Assembly: GCA_017617935.1 (NCBI GenBank) | Contig: JAFZVF010000100.1 | Location: 1-60,928, forward strand | Source: Clostridiales bacterium | GTDB taxonomy: Bacteria; Bacillota; Clostridia; Saccharofermentanales; Saccharofermentanaceae | Length of the DNA stretch: 60,928 bases | Reading direction: 5' to 3' | In this document: positions 15,944-23,856 of the stretch, piece by piece | Numbering within the stretch: position 1 is the stretch's first letter | How the letters are laid out: each line of letters opens with the position of its first letter | Notes under the pieces: model-generated | Databases searched by the model: none | The model's input: the letters and a program-made list of their open reading frames with translations, nothing else | Told to the model about the DNA's origin: nothing | Made by a program: the position numbers and the translations under genes

Positions 15944-17851
15944 ATGACAACTCAAGAAGAAAACAGCACGCTGAAGCCGTCGCTTTTCTCGAGGATCCTA
16001 CACCGCATTGGGCAATTCTTCCTTGGTTTTTGGGATTTTCTGAAGAACGTTCTTCTGCTTTTCAGGCGGGACTACATTGAGACCACGCTCTTCATTCTGT
16101 TCTGCACGATATTTACCGCCGTCACAACTTCCTTGCTCAAAGAGCTTCTCATCGAGGCGATGATGAAGGTGAGTGGCGTAACCTACATTGCCCCGGTTAA
16201 CGTTAAACAGGTATTCTTCAATCCGATATCGATCGTTTTGATGATCATATTCGCGATCCTCGTCACGCTCATGTCACTGTTTGAGATCGCAGGATTGCTT
16301 CACACCTTTTCGGTCGCCCAGGTGGGAAGAGAGACCAATCTGACCTGCATGTTCATCGCGGGCTTCAAGGCTTGCGTAAAGGCGCTTCACCCGAAGAACT
16401 GGCTGCTCATCGTTTTCATTCTCGTTCTTTTCCCGCTGACCAAGCTCCTGCCGCTTTCCGGGTCGACCTTTAAGCTAATACTGCCGGGCTTCGTCAATCA
16501 GACGATCGATTATACGAGCGGACTTAACATCCTTTATAACATTATCTATGTGGCCCTCATCGTTTTCCTGACCGTTTACATCTTTTCGATCAACAGCTTC
16601 GTCCTTCAGAAGGAATCGCTCTTTAAGAGTTGCAGAAGGTCCAGAAAGCTGGAGCACGGGCATTTTCTCGAGACCTTGTTCACGATGTTCCTTTTGACGG
16701 CTCTCATGAATTTCCTGATCAACTCCATCTCTTCGATAATCGTCATCAACTGGAAGGAGCTGATCTCCTTCTTCACTAGGAATAAGAACATAATCGCCAA
16801 ATCGGAGAACATCGGAACTTACACCTACGTCATCAGGCAGATCCTCAAGAGCTTCATTTCTCCGGCGATCAACAATGCGGCCCTTACGGTACTGTTCTAC
16901 AGATACGTGGACGAGAGGAGCGAGCTATACTCGTTGTCCTACGACATATTCAAGGTCAGGGACTATTCGGTCAAGCGTTCCGCATTGGTTGTCGGCATCC
17001 TGCTTTCGATCTCATCGTTGTTCATTGGGGCTTTTGCCTACAGGTATTCCTACCTTTTCCAGGAGGTTGAAAAGCCTTTGGTATGCGCGCACAGGGGAGA
17101 CAACGTCAACGCGCCTGAAAACACCATGCCTGCATTTGAACTGGCCGCCAGCGAGAACCTCCAATGGATCGAGCTTGACGTTCACCAGACTTCAGACGGC
17201 GTGATCGTATGCTGTCACGATGCAACGCTAAAGAGGGTCATCGGATACAATCTCGCCATACATGACCTCTCATATTCAGATCTTTCGGCTTGCGAAATGG
17301 GTTCCTGGATGCCGGGTGATTATGAACACGTTAAGATCCCCAAGCTCGAGGAGGTCTTGAGGTTTGCGAAAGTGAACGACATGAAGGTTCAGGTGGAGCT
17401 CAAAGGACATCCGGCCGACAAGGGTTTTGAAGAGAACGTTCTCAAGATCATAAACGATACCGGCATGCATGACGACGTCATGGTGATCTGCCAGAACGCG
17501 GCAAGGCTTCAGCGCGTGATGGAGCTTGATCCGACGATCACAAAGGGCTACTGCATGGTGATCGCGCTGGGCGATCTGAACGACATTCCGTTCACGGACA
17601 ACATAACCATCGAAGAAACCTACGTTACGCCTGAACTTGTCAGAAAGATGCACGAGAAGGGTATAAAGGTGTTCTGCTGGACCGTTGACCGCGACGATAC
17701 CGTGCAGTATCTCGTAAGCTGCGGCGTCGACGTCATCGGTACCGACAACCCTATGCTCATCAGCAACGCTCTTGAAAAGGCGGATTATTCCGGCGGATTC
17801 GCCAGGGTCTTCCACATCGTCATGCACATGATCGCTAATATGGACAAGTAA
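15944..17851 (+). CDS. Membrane glycerophosphodiester phosphodiesterase
   Basis: The 635 residues have an N-terminal membrane domain (about eight helices over residues 45-365, GPDPase_memb type) and a C-terminal GDPD TIM barrel (about 378-620). The catalytic motifs are in order: CAHRGDNVNAPENT with His 383, IELDVHQTSDGVIVCCHD with the metal-binding Glu/Asp and the second His, and ELKGH. The family cleaves glycerophosphodiesters to glycerol 3-phosphate and an alcohol; here the barrel is probably outside the membrane, facing lipid or teichoic-acid substrates. Start: GTCCGGAGG before the ATG. It follows the tRNA terminator and is convergent with a lipoprotein gene. Confidence 0.88.
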   Translation: MTTQEENSTLKPSLFSRILHRIGQFFLGFWDFLKNVLLLFRRDYIETTLFILFCTIFTAVTTSLLKELLIEAMMKVSGVTYIAPVNVKQVFFNPISIVLMIIFAILVTLMSLFEIAGLLHTFSVAQVGRETNLTCMFIAGFKACVKALHPKNWLLIVFILVLFPLTKLLPLSGSTFKLILPGFVNQTIDYTSGLNILYNIIYVALIVFLTVYIFSINSFVLQKESLFKSCRRSRKLEHGHFLETLFTMFLLTALMNFLINSISSIIVINWKELISFFTRNKNIIAKSENIGTYTYVIRQILKSFISPAINNAALTVLFYRYVDERSELYSLSYDIFKVRDYSVKRSALVVGILLSISSLFIGAFAYRYSYLFQEVEKPLVCAHRGDNVNAPENTMPAFELAASENLQWIELDVHQTSDGVIVCCHDATLKRVIGYNLAIHDLSYSDLSACEMGSWMPGDYEHVKIPKLEEVLRFAKVNDMKVQVELKGHPADKGFEENVLKIINDTGMHDDVMVICQNAARLQRVMELDPTITKGYCMVIALGDLNDIPFTDNITIEETYVTPELVRKMHEKGIKVFCWTVDRDDTVQYLVSCGVDVIGTDNPMLISNALEKADYSGGFARVFHIVMHMIANMDK

Positions 17852-17857
17852 TTGGAG

Positions 17858-18757
17858 TTACTCTGAAACCCTGTCCAGCGTTGCGTTACAGTTGATTATG
17901 TAGAAAACGTCGCCTTTGGCCAGTTCCATTTTTGCAGGCAGCGGAGCGTATTCATAAAGCGAATCTGAATGGCCGTCCCTGTAGTAGCCGTCGATCCTGT
18001 ATTTGAAGTTTCCTTCCGCATCCGTGACGTGGATAATGCCGCGCTTGTTGGGAAAGTCGACGGTGTAAGCGCCGGCTTCGATCGGGCAGTCCTTTTCGCC
18101 GATAACGAACCTTTCCCTGTGGTTTATAGTGTCTCCGGGGATGAAGGTTATATCGTGCTCGCTCTTGTCAGGCTTTACTTGCTTATCATTCGGGTAGTTT
18201 TCAGAAAACCACTCCCTGAACTGTTCGGACAGTTCTTTGCTGATGCCGGTCATTTTGTAGAACTCTTCGGGCGTCTGCTTGTTTTTCTTGTAATCGGGTG
18301 AAGTAAAACAATCTATGTTATTCACAAAGTTCATGGCTATCAGCATGTCGTCATAATAGTATTCAGCGTTATAACCCGTGTATTTGTCCGTGAATCCGCC
18401 ATAGCAGATCTCCTTGTGTTCTTTGTCGTAAAAGCTCATGGAGAATTCCAGATGCTTCAACTCGCAGCAACCGAAACGCAGCCACCTGCGGTAGGTAATT
18501 ACGAGTTCCTGAAGCTTTTCTATGGAGTTCGGGGAATCGACATAAACCTTGAAATATTGCGCTCCCTGCATGACTTCGGCCGCGTCGGGATCTATCCCGT
18601 ATTCGCCGGCCTTTTCCTGCAAGACCTTTTCATACTTGTCTTCAAAACCGTTATCGATGGCCTTTACGCCGCGGTATATGAACGAACAGCCGGTTGCTGA
18701 GAGAAGCATTGCGGGGATCATCAAAAAACTCAGGATCTTCTTATACGTGACGGCCAT
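17858..18757 (-). CDS. Predicted lipoprotein of unknown function
   Basis: The 299 residues begin with a signal peptide ending MLLSATG|C (Cys 24). The mature protein shows a paired helical/beta character with KAGEYGIDPDAAEVMQGAQY near the N-terminus and a C-terminal beta-rich segment (IEAGAYTVDFPNKRGIIHVT). That last part resembles the short beta domains of surface lipoproteins, but no family is recognised. It is convergent with the phosphodiesterase (6 nt between stops). Confidence 0.6.
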   Translation of the reverse strand: MAVTYKKILSFLMIPAMLLSATGCSFIYRGVKAIDNGFEDKYEKVLQEKAGEYGIDPDAAEVMQGAQYFKVYVDSPNSIEKLQELVITYRRWLRFGCCELKHLEFSMSFYDKEHKEICYGGFTDKYTGYNAEYYYDDMLIAMNFVNNIDCFTSPDYKKNKQTPEEFYKMTGISKELSEQFREWFSENYPNDKQVKPDKSEHDITFIPGDTINHRERFVIGEKDCPIEAGAYTVDFPNKRGIIHVTDAEGNFKYRIDGYYRDGHSDSLYEYAPLPAKMELAKGDVFYIINCNATLDRVSE

Positions 18758-18854
18758 TTTCCGGTTCCTTCTTTTCTAAAAGTCTCAGAGAATTCTATCA
18801 TTTTATTTGACCGATTCCAGCGCCAAACTCAGGCAAACGGGCCCGAAGCGCAAC

Positions 18855-18884
18855 TTGTCAAAATTCCCTGCCTATATTTTATAA
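18855..18884 (+). promoter_or_regulatory. Probable promoter of the signalling operon
   Basis: TTGTCA (18855-18860), 18-nt spacer, TTATAA (18879-18884). This is the best match in the 183-nt gap before the REC-GGDEF-HD-GYP gene, which has GAGGGGTG as its ribosome site. Confidence 0.45.
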
Positions 18885-18940
18885 AGTCTTGTATGTTATT
18901 ATTTTAACTATCGTATTCGGTGTTATAGAGGGGTGAATTT

Positions 18941-21301
18941 ATGACGAAGTGGATCATTGTCGTTGACGACGATACTGCCAATCTTAAGATGGCTGGACAT
19001 ATTCTTAGCAAGAACAACATGCGTGTAACGGCCCTTAAGTCGGGCAGTTCCTTCCTTGAATACGTCAACGAAAACGGCATGCCGGACCTTGTCCTTCTGG
19101 ACATCAAGATGCCGGTGATGGACGGCTTTGAGACCCTCGGCAAGTTAAGACAGATCGAGCAGCAGAAAGGCCTGATGAAGACCCCGGTCATCTTTCTTAC
19201 GGCCGATGAAGACGTCGACACCGAGAAGAGGGGATTTGAGGTCGGCGTTTCTGACTTTATAAGAAAGCCCTTCAATCCTGACGTCCTTCTTCGAAGGATC
19301 GACAACATCATGTCCAATTCCCAGGAGATGCACGACCTCAAGAGCGAGGCGACGATAGACAAGCTGACGGGCCTTCTCAACAAGGGAGCCACGGGCGTTG
19401 AGCTTTCCAGGATGTGTTCGGAAAAGACCGGCTGCCTGATGATGATCGACCTTGATTCCTTCAAGCTCGTAAACGACATATATGGTCACGAGATGGGCGA
19501 CAAAGTCCTGATTTCGTGTGCAAACATAATCAGGAACGCGGTCCCTTCGGGAAGCAAATGCGGAAGGCTCGGAGGAGACGAATTCGCTTCCTTCGCATTG
19601 GGCGTGTCCAGCGAAGAGGTTGTTGCTGAGATCTCCGCCAAGATCAATGACGAGATTACCAAGAGCGCCAAGGAACTCATGGGAGATGACATGAGCATCC
19701 CGCTCGGCGCGTCGATCGGAGGCATTTTCGTTCCCCGATTCGGAAATGAATACAATTCGCTCTTAAAGCTTGCCGACAAGTCCCTCTATACGGTCAAGAA
19801 GAACGGCAAACACGGCTACGGCCTTTACGATGACGACGTGGAAGAAGAGGGAGAGAGCACGGTGCTTGACATTCATTCCATTTCCGAGATCTTAGGCGAG
19901 CGCTCGATCCAGGACGTCGCGCTGCAGCTCGACAAGGATTCGTTCTCGCCGGTTTACCGCTACGTCATCAGATACGCCATCAGGCATCACATAAACGCAT
20001 GCAAGATCCTGTTTACGCTTGCCCCCGCCAACGGCAAGGCGGATACGGAATTCTACGATAAAGTCGATGAGTTCGGAAACCACATAAGAGGTTCGCTCCG
20101 CAAATCGGACATCTTTACGAGAAACCACAAGAACCAGTACTTCGTGTTTCTCACGGACATCAGGCCTGATTCCGTGGACAAGGTCATTTCACACATCCTG
20201 GACAAGTGGGGAAAGAAGAACGTCAAGGATCTGCTCATTACTTATGAGACTGAGTTGATCGGAGACAAGCGGCATCTCCCCGAGACCGGAAAGGTCAAGA
20301 AGGTCATCGTCGTTGATGACGACGTCATTAACCTGCAGGTTGCGGGAAAGATCCTGAGTTCCGGTGGAATCCACGTTACCGCGCTCAAGTCCGGGAACGC
20401 GCTTTTCGATTACCTTAATAAGGAGACCGAACTTCCGAATCTCATCCTGCTTGACGTGAAGATGCCTGAAATGGGCGGCTTTGAGGTTATAAAGAGACTG
20501 CATTCCCTCGAGTCGGAGGCGTCCAAGATCCCCGTGGTGTTCCTTACGGCGGATGAGAGCGAGGGCGCTGAACACGAAGGCCTTTCGTTAGGCGCAAGCG
20601 ATTTCATCAGAAAGCCTTTCGTACCCGACGTGCTCCTGCTCAGGGTAAACAACCTGATCGAATTGAACACTTTGAAGAGTCAGCTTTACGGCGAGATCGA
20701 GAGCAAGACGCGTGAGAACAAGGCGATGTTCCTGCAGGCCATCGGAGCGCTTTCCGCAGCCATCGACGCAAAGGACACCTATACGAGCGGCCATTCGAGC
20801 CGCGTCGCGGTTTATTCGAAGATGATCGCAAAGAGGGCTGGTTATTCCGATGCTAAACAGGATGAGATCTACATGATGGCCCTCATGCACGACGTTGGAA
20901 TGATAGGCGTTCCGGGCATGGTGCTCCATAAGCCCGGCAGGCTCACCCCGGAGGAATACGAACAGATAAAGATGCATCCCCAGTTTGGAGCTGACATCCT
21001 CAAGAGCATCGACAGCGATCCGAAGATTGGGATCTGTGCCCTTCAGCATCACGAAAAGTATGATGGAAGCGGATATCCGGCTGGCCTTAAGGGGGACGAG
21101 ATCATCGAAGAGGCAAGGATAATCGCCGTGGCAAATGCTTATGACGCGATGTCTTCCGACAGGATATACAGGCAAAGGCTTCCTCAACAGGAGATCATTG
21201 AAGAGCTTAAGAATGGAATGGGAACGCAGTTTGATCCGAAGTTCGCCGAGATCATGCTCGCGATCATTGAAGAAGACCAAGCCTATGAGATGAGAGGTTG
21301 A
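18941..21301 (+). CDS. Two-receiver c-di-GMP enzyme: REC-GGDEF-(degenerate GGDEF)-REC-HD-GYP
   Basis: The 786 residues have no membrane helix. REC1 (about 3-122, phospho-Asp 54 in LLDIKMP) leads into a GGDEF diguanylate cyclase with intact GGDEF at 211-215. The RxxD inhibitory site is absent (the aligned residues are PSGS). Residues about 300-440 look like a worn GGDEF fold (LRKSDIFTRNHKNQYFVFL). REC2 (about 448-570, Asp 505) precedes a helix and an HD-GYP phosphodiesterase (HD at 650-651, GYP at 711-713). REC1 and REC2 share VTALKSG and SDFIRKPF.PDVLL, suggesting internal duplication. The protein could both make and break c-di-GMP under two phospho-inputs. The next kinase gene follows at once. 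Confidence 0.9.
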   Translation: MTKWIIVVDDDTANLKMAGHILSKNNMRVTALKSGSSFLEYVNENGMPDLVLLDIKMPVMDGFETLGKLRQIEQQKGLMKTPVIFLTADEDVDTEKRGFEVGVSDFIRKPFNPDVLLRRIDNIMSNSQEMHDLKSEATIDKLTGLLNKGATGVELSRMCSEKTGCLMMIDLDSFKLVNDIYGHEMGDKVLISCANIIRNAVPSGSKCGRLGGDEFASFALGVSSEEVVAEISAKINDEITKSAKELMGDDMSIPLGASIGGIFVPRFGNEYNSLLKLADKSLYTVKKNGKHGYGLYDDDVEEEGESTVLDIHSISEILGERSIQDVALQLDKDSFSPVYRYVIRYAIRHHINACKILFTLAPANGKADTEFYDKVDEFGNHIRGSLRKSDIFTRNHKNQYFVFLTDIRPDSVDKVISHILDKWGKKNVKDLLITYETELIGDKRHLPETGKVKKVIVVDDDVINLQVAGKILSSGGIHVTALKSGNALFDYLNKETELPNLILLDVKMPEMGGFEVIKRLHSLESEASKIPVVFLTADESEGAEHEGLSLGASDFIRKPFVPDVLLLRVNNLIELNTLKSQLYGEIESKTRENKAMFLQAIGALSAAIDAKDTYTSGHSSRVAVYSKMIAKRAGYSDAKQDEIYMMALMHDVGMIGVPGMVLHKPGRLTPEEYEQIKMHPQFGADILKSIDSDPKIGICALQHHEKYDGSGYPAGLKGDEIIEEARIIAVANAYDAMSSDRIYRQRLPQQEIIEELKNGMGTQFDPKFAEIMLAIIEEDQAYEMRG

Positions 21302-21306
21302 CCCGT

Positions 21307-23856
21307 ATGAGTACAAATGACAAGGAGCTGTTCCAGACTTCACACCTTACCATTCTTGTAAGCTATACCATTTTCGCGACGATACTCGTCGTGGAATCCC
21401 TTCTTCTCGGTTGGGAAAAGTGGGCGCTATTGCTGATCATATTGGGAATATGCGCCGCCTGGATCCTTCACATCAGGCACAACACCCCTTCAAACGTACG
21501 CTTATGGCTTTATGCAGTCCTTATGATGGGCTGCTTTTTCTTCTATGGAGTCCATCAGACCAGCACGTTCGATCTCGCGCTCGTAATGGCTGCCATCATA
21601 ATGCTCCACACGATGACGGGCAGAAAGCCGTTCATCACCTTGTGCCAGTTTACCTTCTATCTGACGATGTCATATGAAGTGGTGACCATGATAGGCAACG
21701 GCGAAGTGTTTGACGTGCTTGTCATTTCGCGTTGCGTGCTTCATTTCGCGATGATCTTCTTCATCGGAATGTTCGCAAAAAAGATCATCGACAAGTGGAT
21801 GCAGGTCCTCAACAAGTCCAAGGACGAGGTCGAGCAGCTTACCGAAGCAACGGAACACCTTAATGATTTCCTTGCAAACGTTTCGCATGAGCTGAGGACC
21901 CCCGTAAACGCGATCATTGGACTTACGACGCTCTGCATCGAGAAGTCCAGACACCGTGAAGTCGAGAACGACCTTATCGCGGTAAGGGATTCGGGCAGAA
22001 GGGTCGCAGAGCAGATCAGCGACATCCTGGACTACTCCGAGATCGACCGTAAGAAGGCGGTCTGCAACAACGAGGACTACATGATGTCCTCCGTCCTCCA
22101 CGATCTTGTCACGGACGTCAAGCAGTACAAGTCAAAGCACGTCGAGCTCATCATTGACGTTGATCCTTCGATCCCCGCGGTAATGAATTCAGACGTCGCG
22201 AAGATAAAGAAGATCCTGAGGGCGCTTATAACCAACGGCCTCAAGTACACGCAAAAGGGCGGCGTCTACGTAAGGATCACCACCGAGGCGCAGGATTACG
22301 GCGTCAACCTCTGCATTGAGGTCACAGATACCGGTAAGGGCATGACCGATTATGAATTGGAAAAGGTTTACGACAGCTTCTATCAGGCGGATTCTTCGAG
22401 ATCCCGCCAAGGCGGTGGCTTGGGCTTGGGCCTCGCCATAGCTTCAGGCTTCGTGGCCCTTCTCGGAGGCTTCATGACGATCGAGAGCAAGCCCGACGTG
22501 GGAACGACGGTCAACGTCAGCATCCCGCAGAAGGTCATCGATCCTTTGAGCTGCATGTCCGTTGCGGCTCCGGACAAGCTTGTCCTGGGCGCTTTCCTCC
22601 ATTTCGAGAAATACGACCATCCGGCCGTCAGAGACTACTACAATTCCATGGTCCTCAACATCGTCAAGGGTCTTGGCATCCAGATGCACCGAGTCAACAA
22701 CGCGCAGAACTTGAAGCTCCTGCATGACACGATCCATCTGACGCACCTTTTCATTGCTGAAGAGGAGTATAACGACAACGTTGACCTTATTGAGGATCTC
22801 GCAAAGGAAATGGTCGTTGCGGTCGTTGCCAACGAAGGCATGATCCTCCCGAAGAACACTCACGTAAGGGTCCTCGAGAAGCCATTCTACTGCTTCCCCG
22901 TAGTCTCGATCCTGAACTCCTCCGTAGACACCAAGGAAGAGACGGTCAAGAAGCTGCGCTGCGATGGCGTCAGGGCGCTCGTCGTAGATGACGAGTCGAT
23001 GAACCTCGTTGTTGCAAAGAGCATCTTCGGCAGATACGGCATGAAGGTTTATACTGCGACTTCCGGTCAGGAATCCATCGACGTCTGCCGCGAAAAGGTT
23101 TTCGACATCATCTTCATGGATCACATGATGAGCGGCATGGACGGCGTGGAAGCTATGAAGCGAATAAGAACGGACGTCGCCGGTCTCAACGGTTCCATAC
23201 CCGTGGTCGCGCTTACCGCAAACGCGATGAGTTCTGCCAAGCAGATGTTCCTTGCGGAAGGTTTTGACGGTTTCGTGAGCAAGCCCGTCGAGATCGAAGA
23301 ACTCGAGAGAGTTTTGAAACAGGTGCTTCCTAAGTCCGCAATTTCGTTTGTCGATGCAAACGGCGTAGTCGAGGAAGCGGAAGACGAGCCTGAAGAACCG
23401 GCTCCCGCACCCGTGGCCGTACAGGAAAAGGATTTCATCTCCGAACTCAGGAAGAGTGGCATCGATACAGATGCGGGCCTTAAGTACTGCGTGGGCGACA
23501 AGGAGTTCTACAAGTCGCTTCTCATTCAGTTCGCTTCTGAATCGGCTGACAAGATCGGTTCGATGAAAAAGTACTACAACTCGCGTGACTGGCATAATTA
23601 CGAGATACTCGTTCACGCACTGAAGAGTACGGCCAAGATGATAGGCATAGCCGACCTGTCCGAGAAGGCCAAGGCGCTCGAGCAGGCTGCCAAACAAAAT
23701 GACGAGAACTTCATCCTCGAGAACCACGAGCAGATGATCAAGGATTACGGCCGCATCACGGCCGACATCAGGGAACAGCTCTTGTCTGATGACAAGGATG
23801 AAGATGACGACGTGTTCGAGTTTGAACCTGAAACGGACGGAGGTGACAAGGTATGA
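21307..23856 (+). CDS. Hybrid sensor histidine kinase with REC and HPt
   Basis: The 849-residue membrane kinase has about six N-terminal helices (residues 10-160). HisKA follows, FLANVSHELRTPVNAIIG (His 194), then HATPase (DTGKGM...GGGLGLGLAI), a segment without the phospho-Asp that keeps a receiver-like ending (VLEKPF), a true REC (Asp 605 in FMDHMMSGMDG) and a C-terminal HPt with HALKSTAKMIG (His 770). This is a full phosphorelay in one chain; the HPt could pass phosphate to the two receivers of the preceding c-di-GMP protein. ATG 21307 is preferred, with GAGAGG 9 nt before; a TTG at 21298 in the same frame overlaps the previous gene. It overlaps the next gene by 4 nt. Confidence 0.9.
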   Translation: MSTNDKELFQTSHLTILVSYTIFATILVVESLLLGWEKWALLLIILGICAAWILHIRHNTPSNVRLWLYAVLMMGCFFFYGVHQTSTFDLALVMAAIIMLHTMTGRKPFITLCQFTFYLTMSYEVVTMIGNGEVFDVLVISRCVLHFAMIFFIGMFAKKIIDKWMQVLNKSKDEVEQLTEATEHLNDFLANVSHELRTPVNAIIGLTTLCIEKSRHREVENDLIAVRDSGRRVAEQISDILDYSEIDRKKAVCNNEDYMMSSVLHDLVTDVKQYKSKHVELIIDVDPSIPAVMNSDVAKIKKILRALITNGLKYTQKGGVYVRITTEAQDYGVNLCIEVTDTGKGMTDYELEKVYDSFYQADSSRSRQGGGLGLGLAIASGFVALLGGFMTIESKPDVGTTVNVSIPQKVIDPLSCMSVAAPDKLVLGAFLHFEKYDHPAVRDYYNSMVLNIVKGLGIQMHRVNNAQNLKLLHDTIHLTHLFIAEEEYNDNVDLIEDLAKEMVVAVVANEGMILPKNTHVRVLEKPFYCFPVVSILNSSVDTKEETVKKLRCDGVRALVVDDESMNLVVAKSIFGRYGMKVYTATSGQESIDVCREKVFDIIFMDHMMSGMDGVEAMKRIRTDVAGLNGSIPVVALTANAMSSAKQMFLAEGFDGFVSKPVEIEELERVLKQVLPKSAISFVDANGVVEEAEDEPEEPAPAPVAVQEKDFISELRKSGIDTDAGLKYCVGDKEFYKSLLIQFASESADKIGSMKKYYNSRDWHNYEILVHALKSTAKMIGIADLSEKAKALEQAAKQNDENFILENHEQMIKDYGRITADIREQLLSDDKDEDDDVFEFEPETDGGDKV

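Noticed and set aside
22444..23727. 427-codon minus-strand frame opposite the REC-HPt kinase
   Set aside because: Shadow of the real gene, with low-complexity composition and no family motifs.
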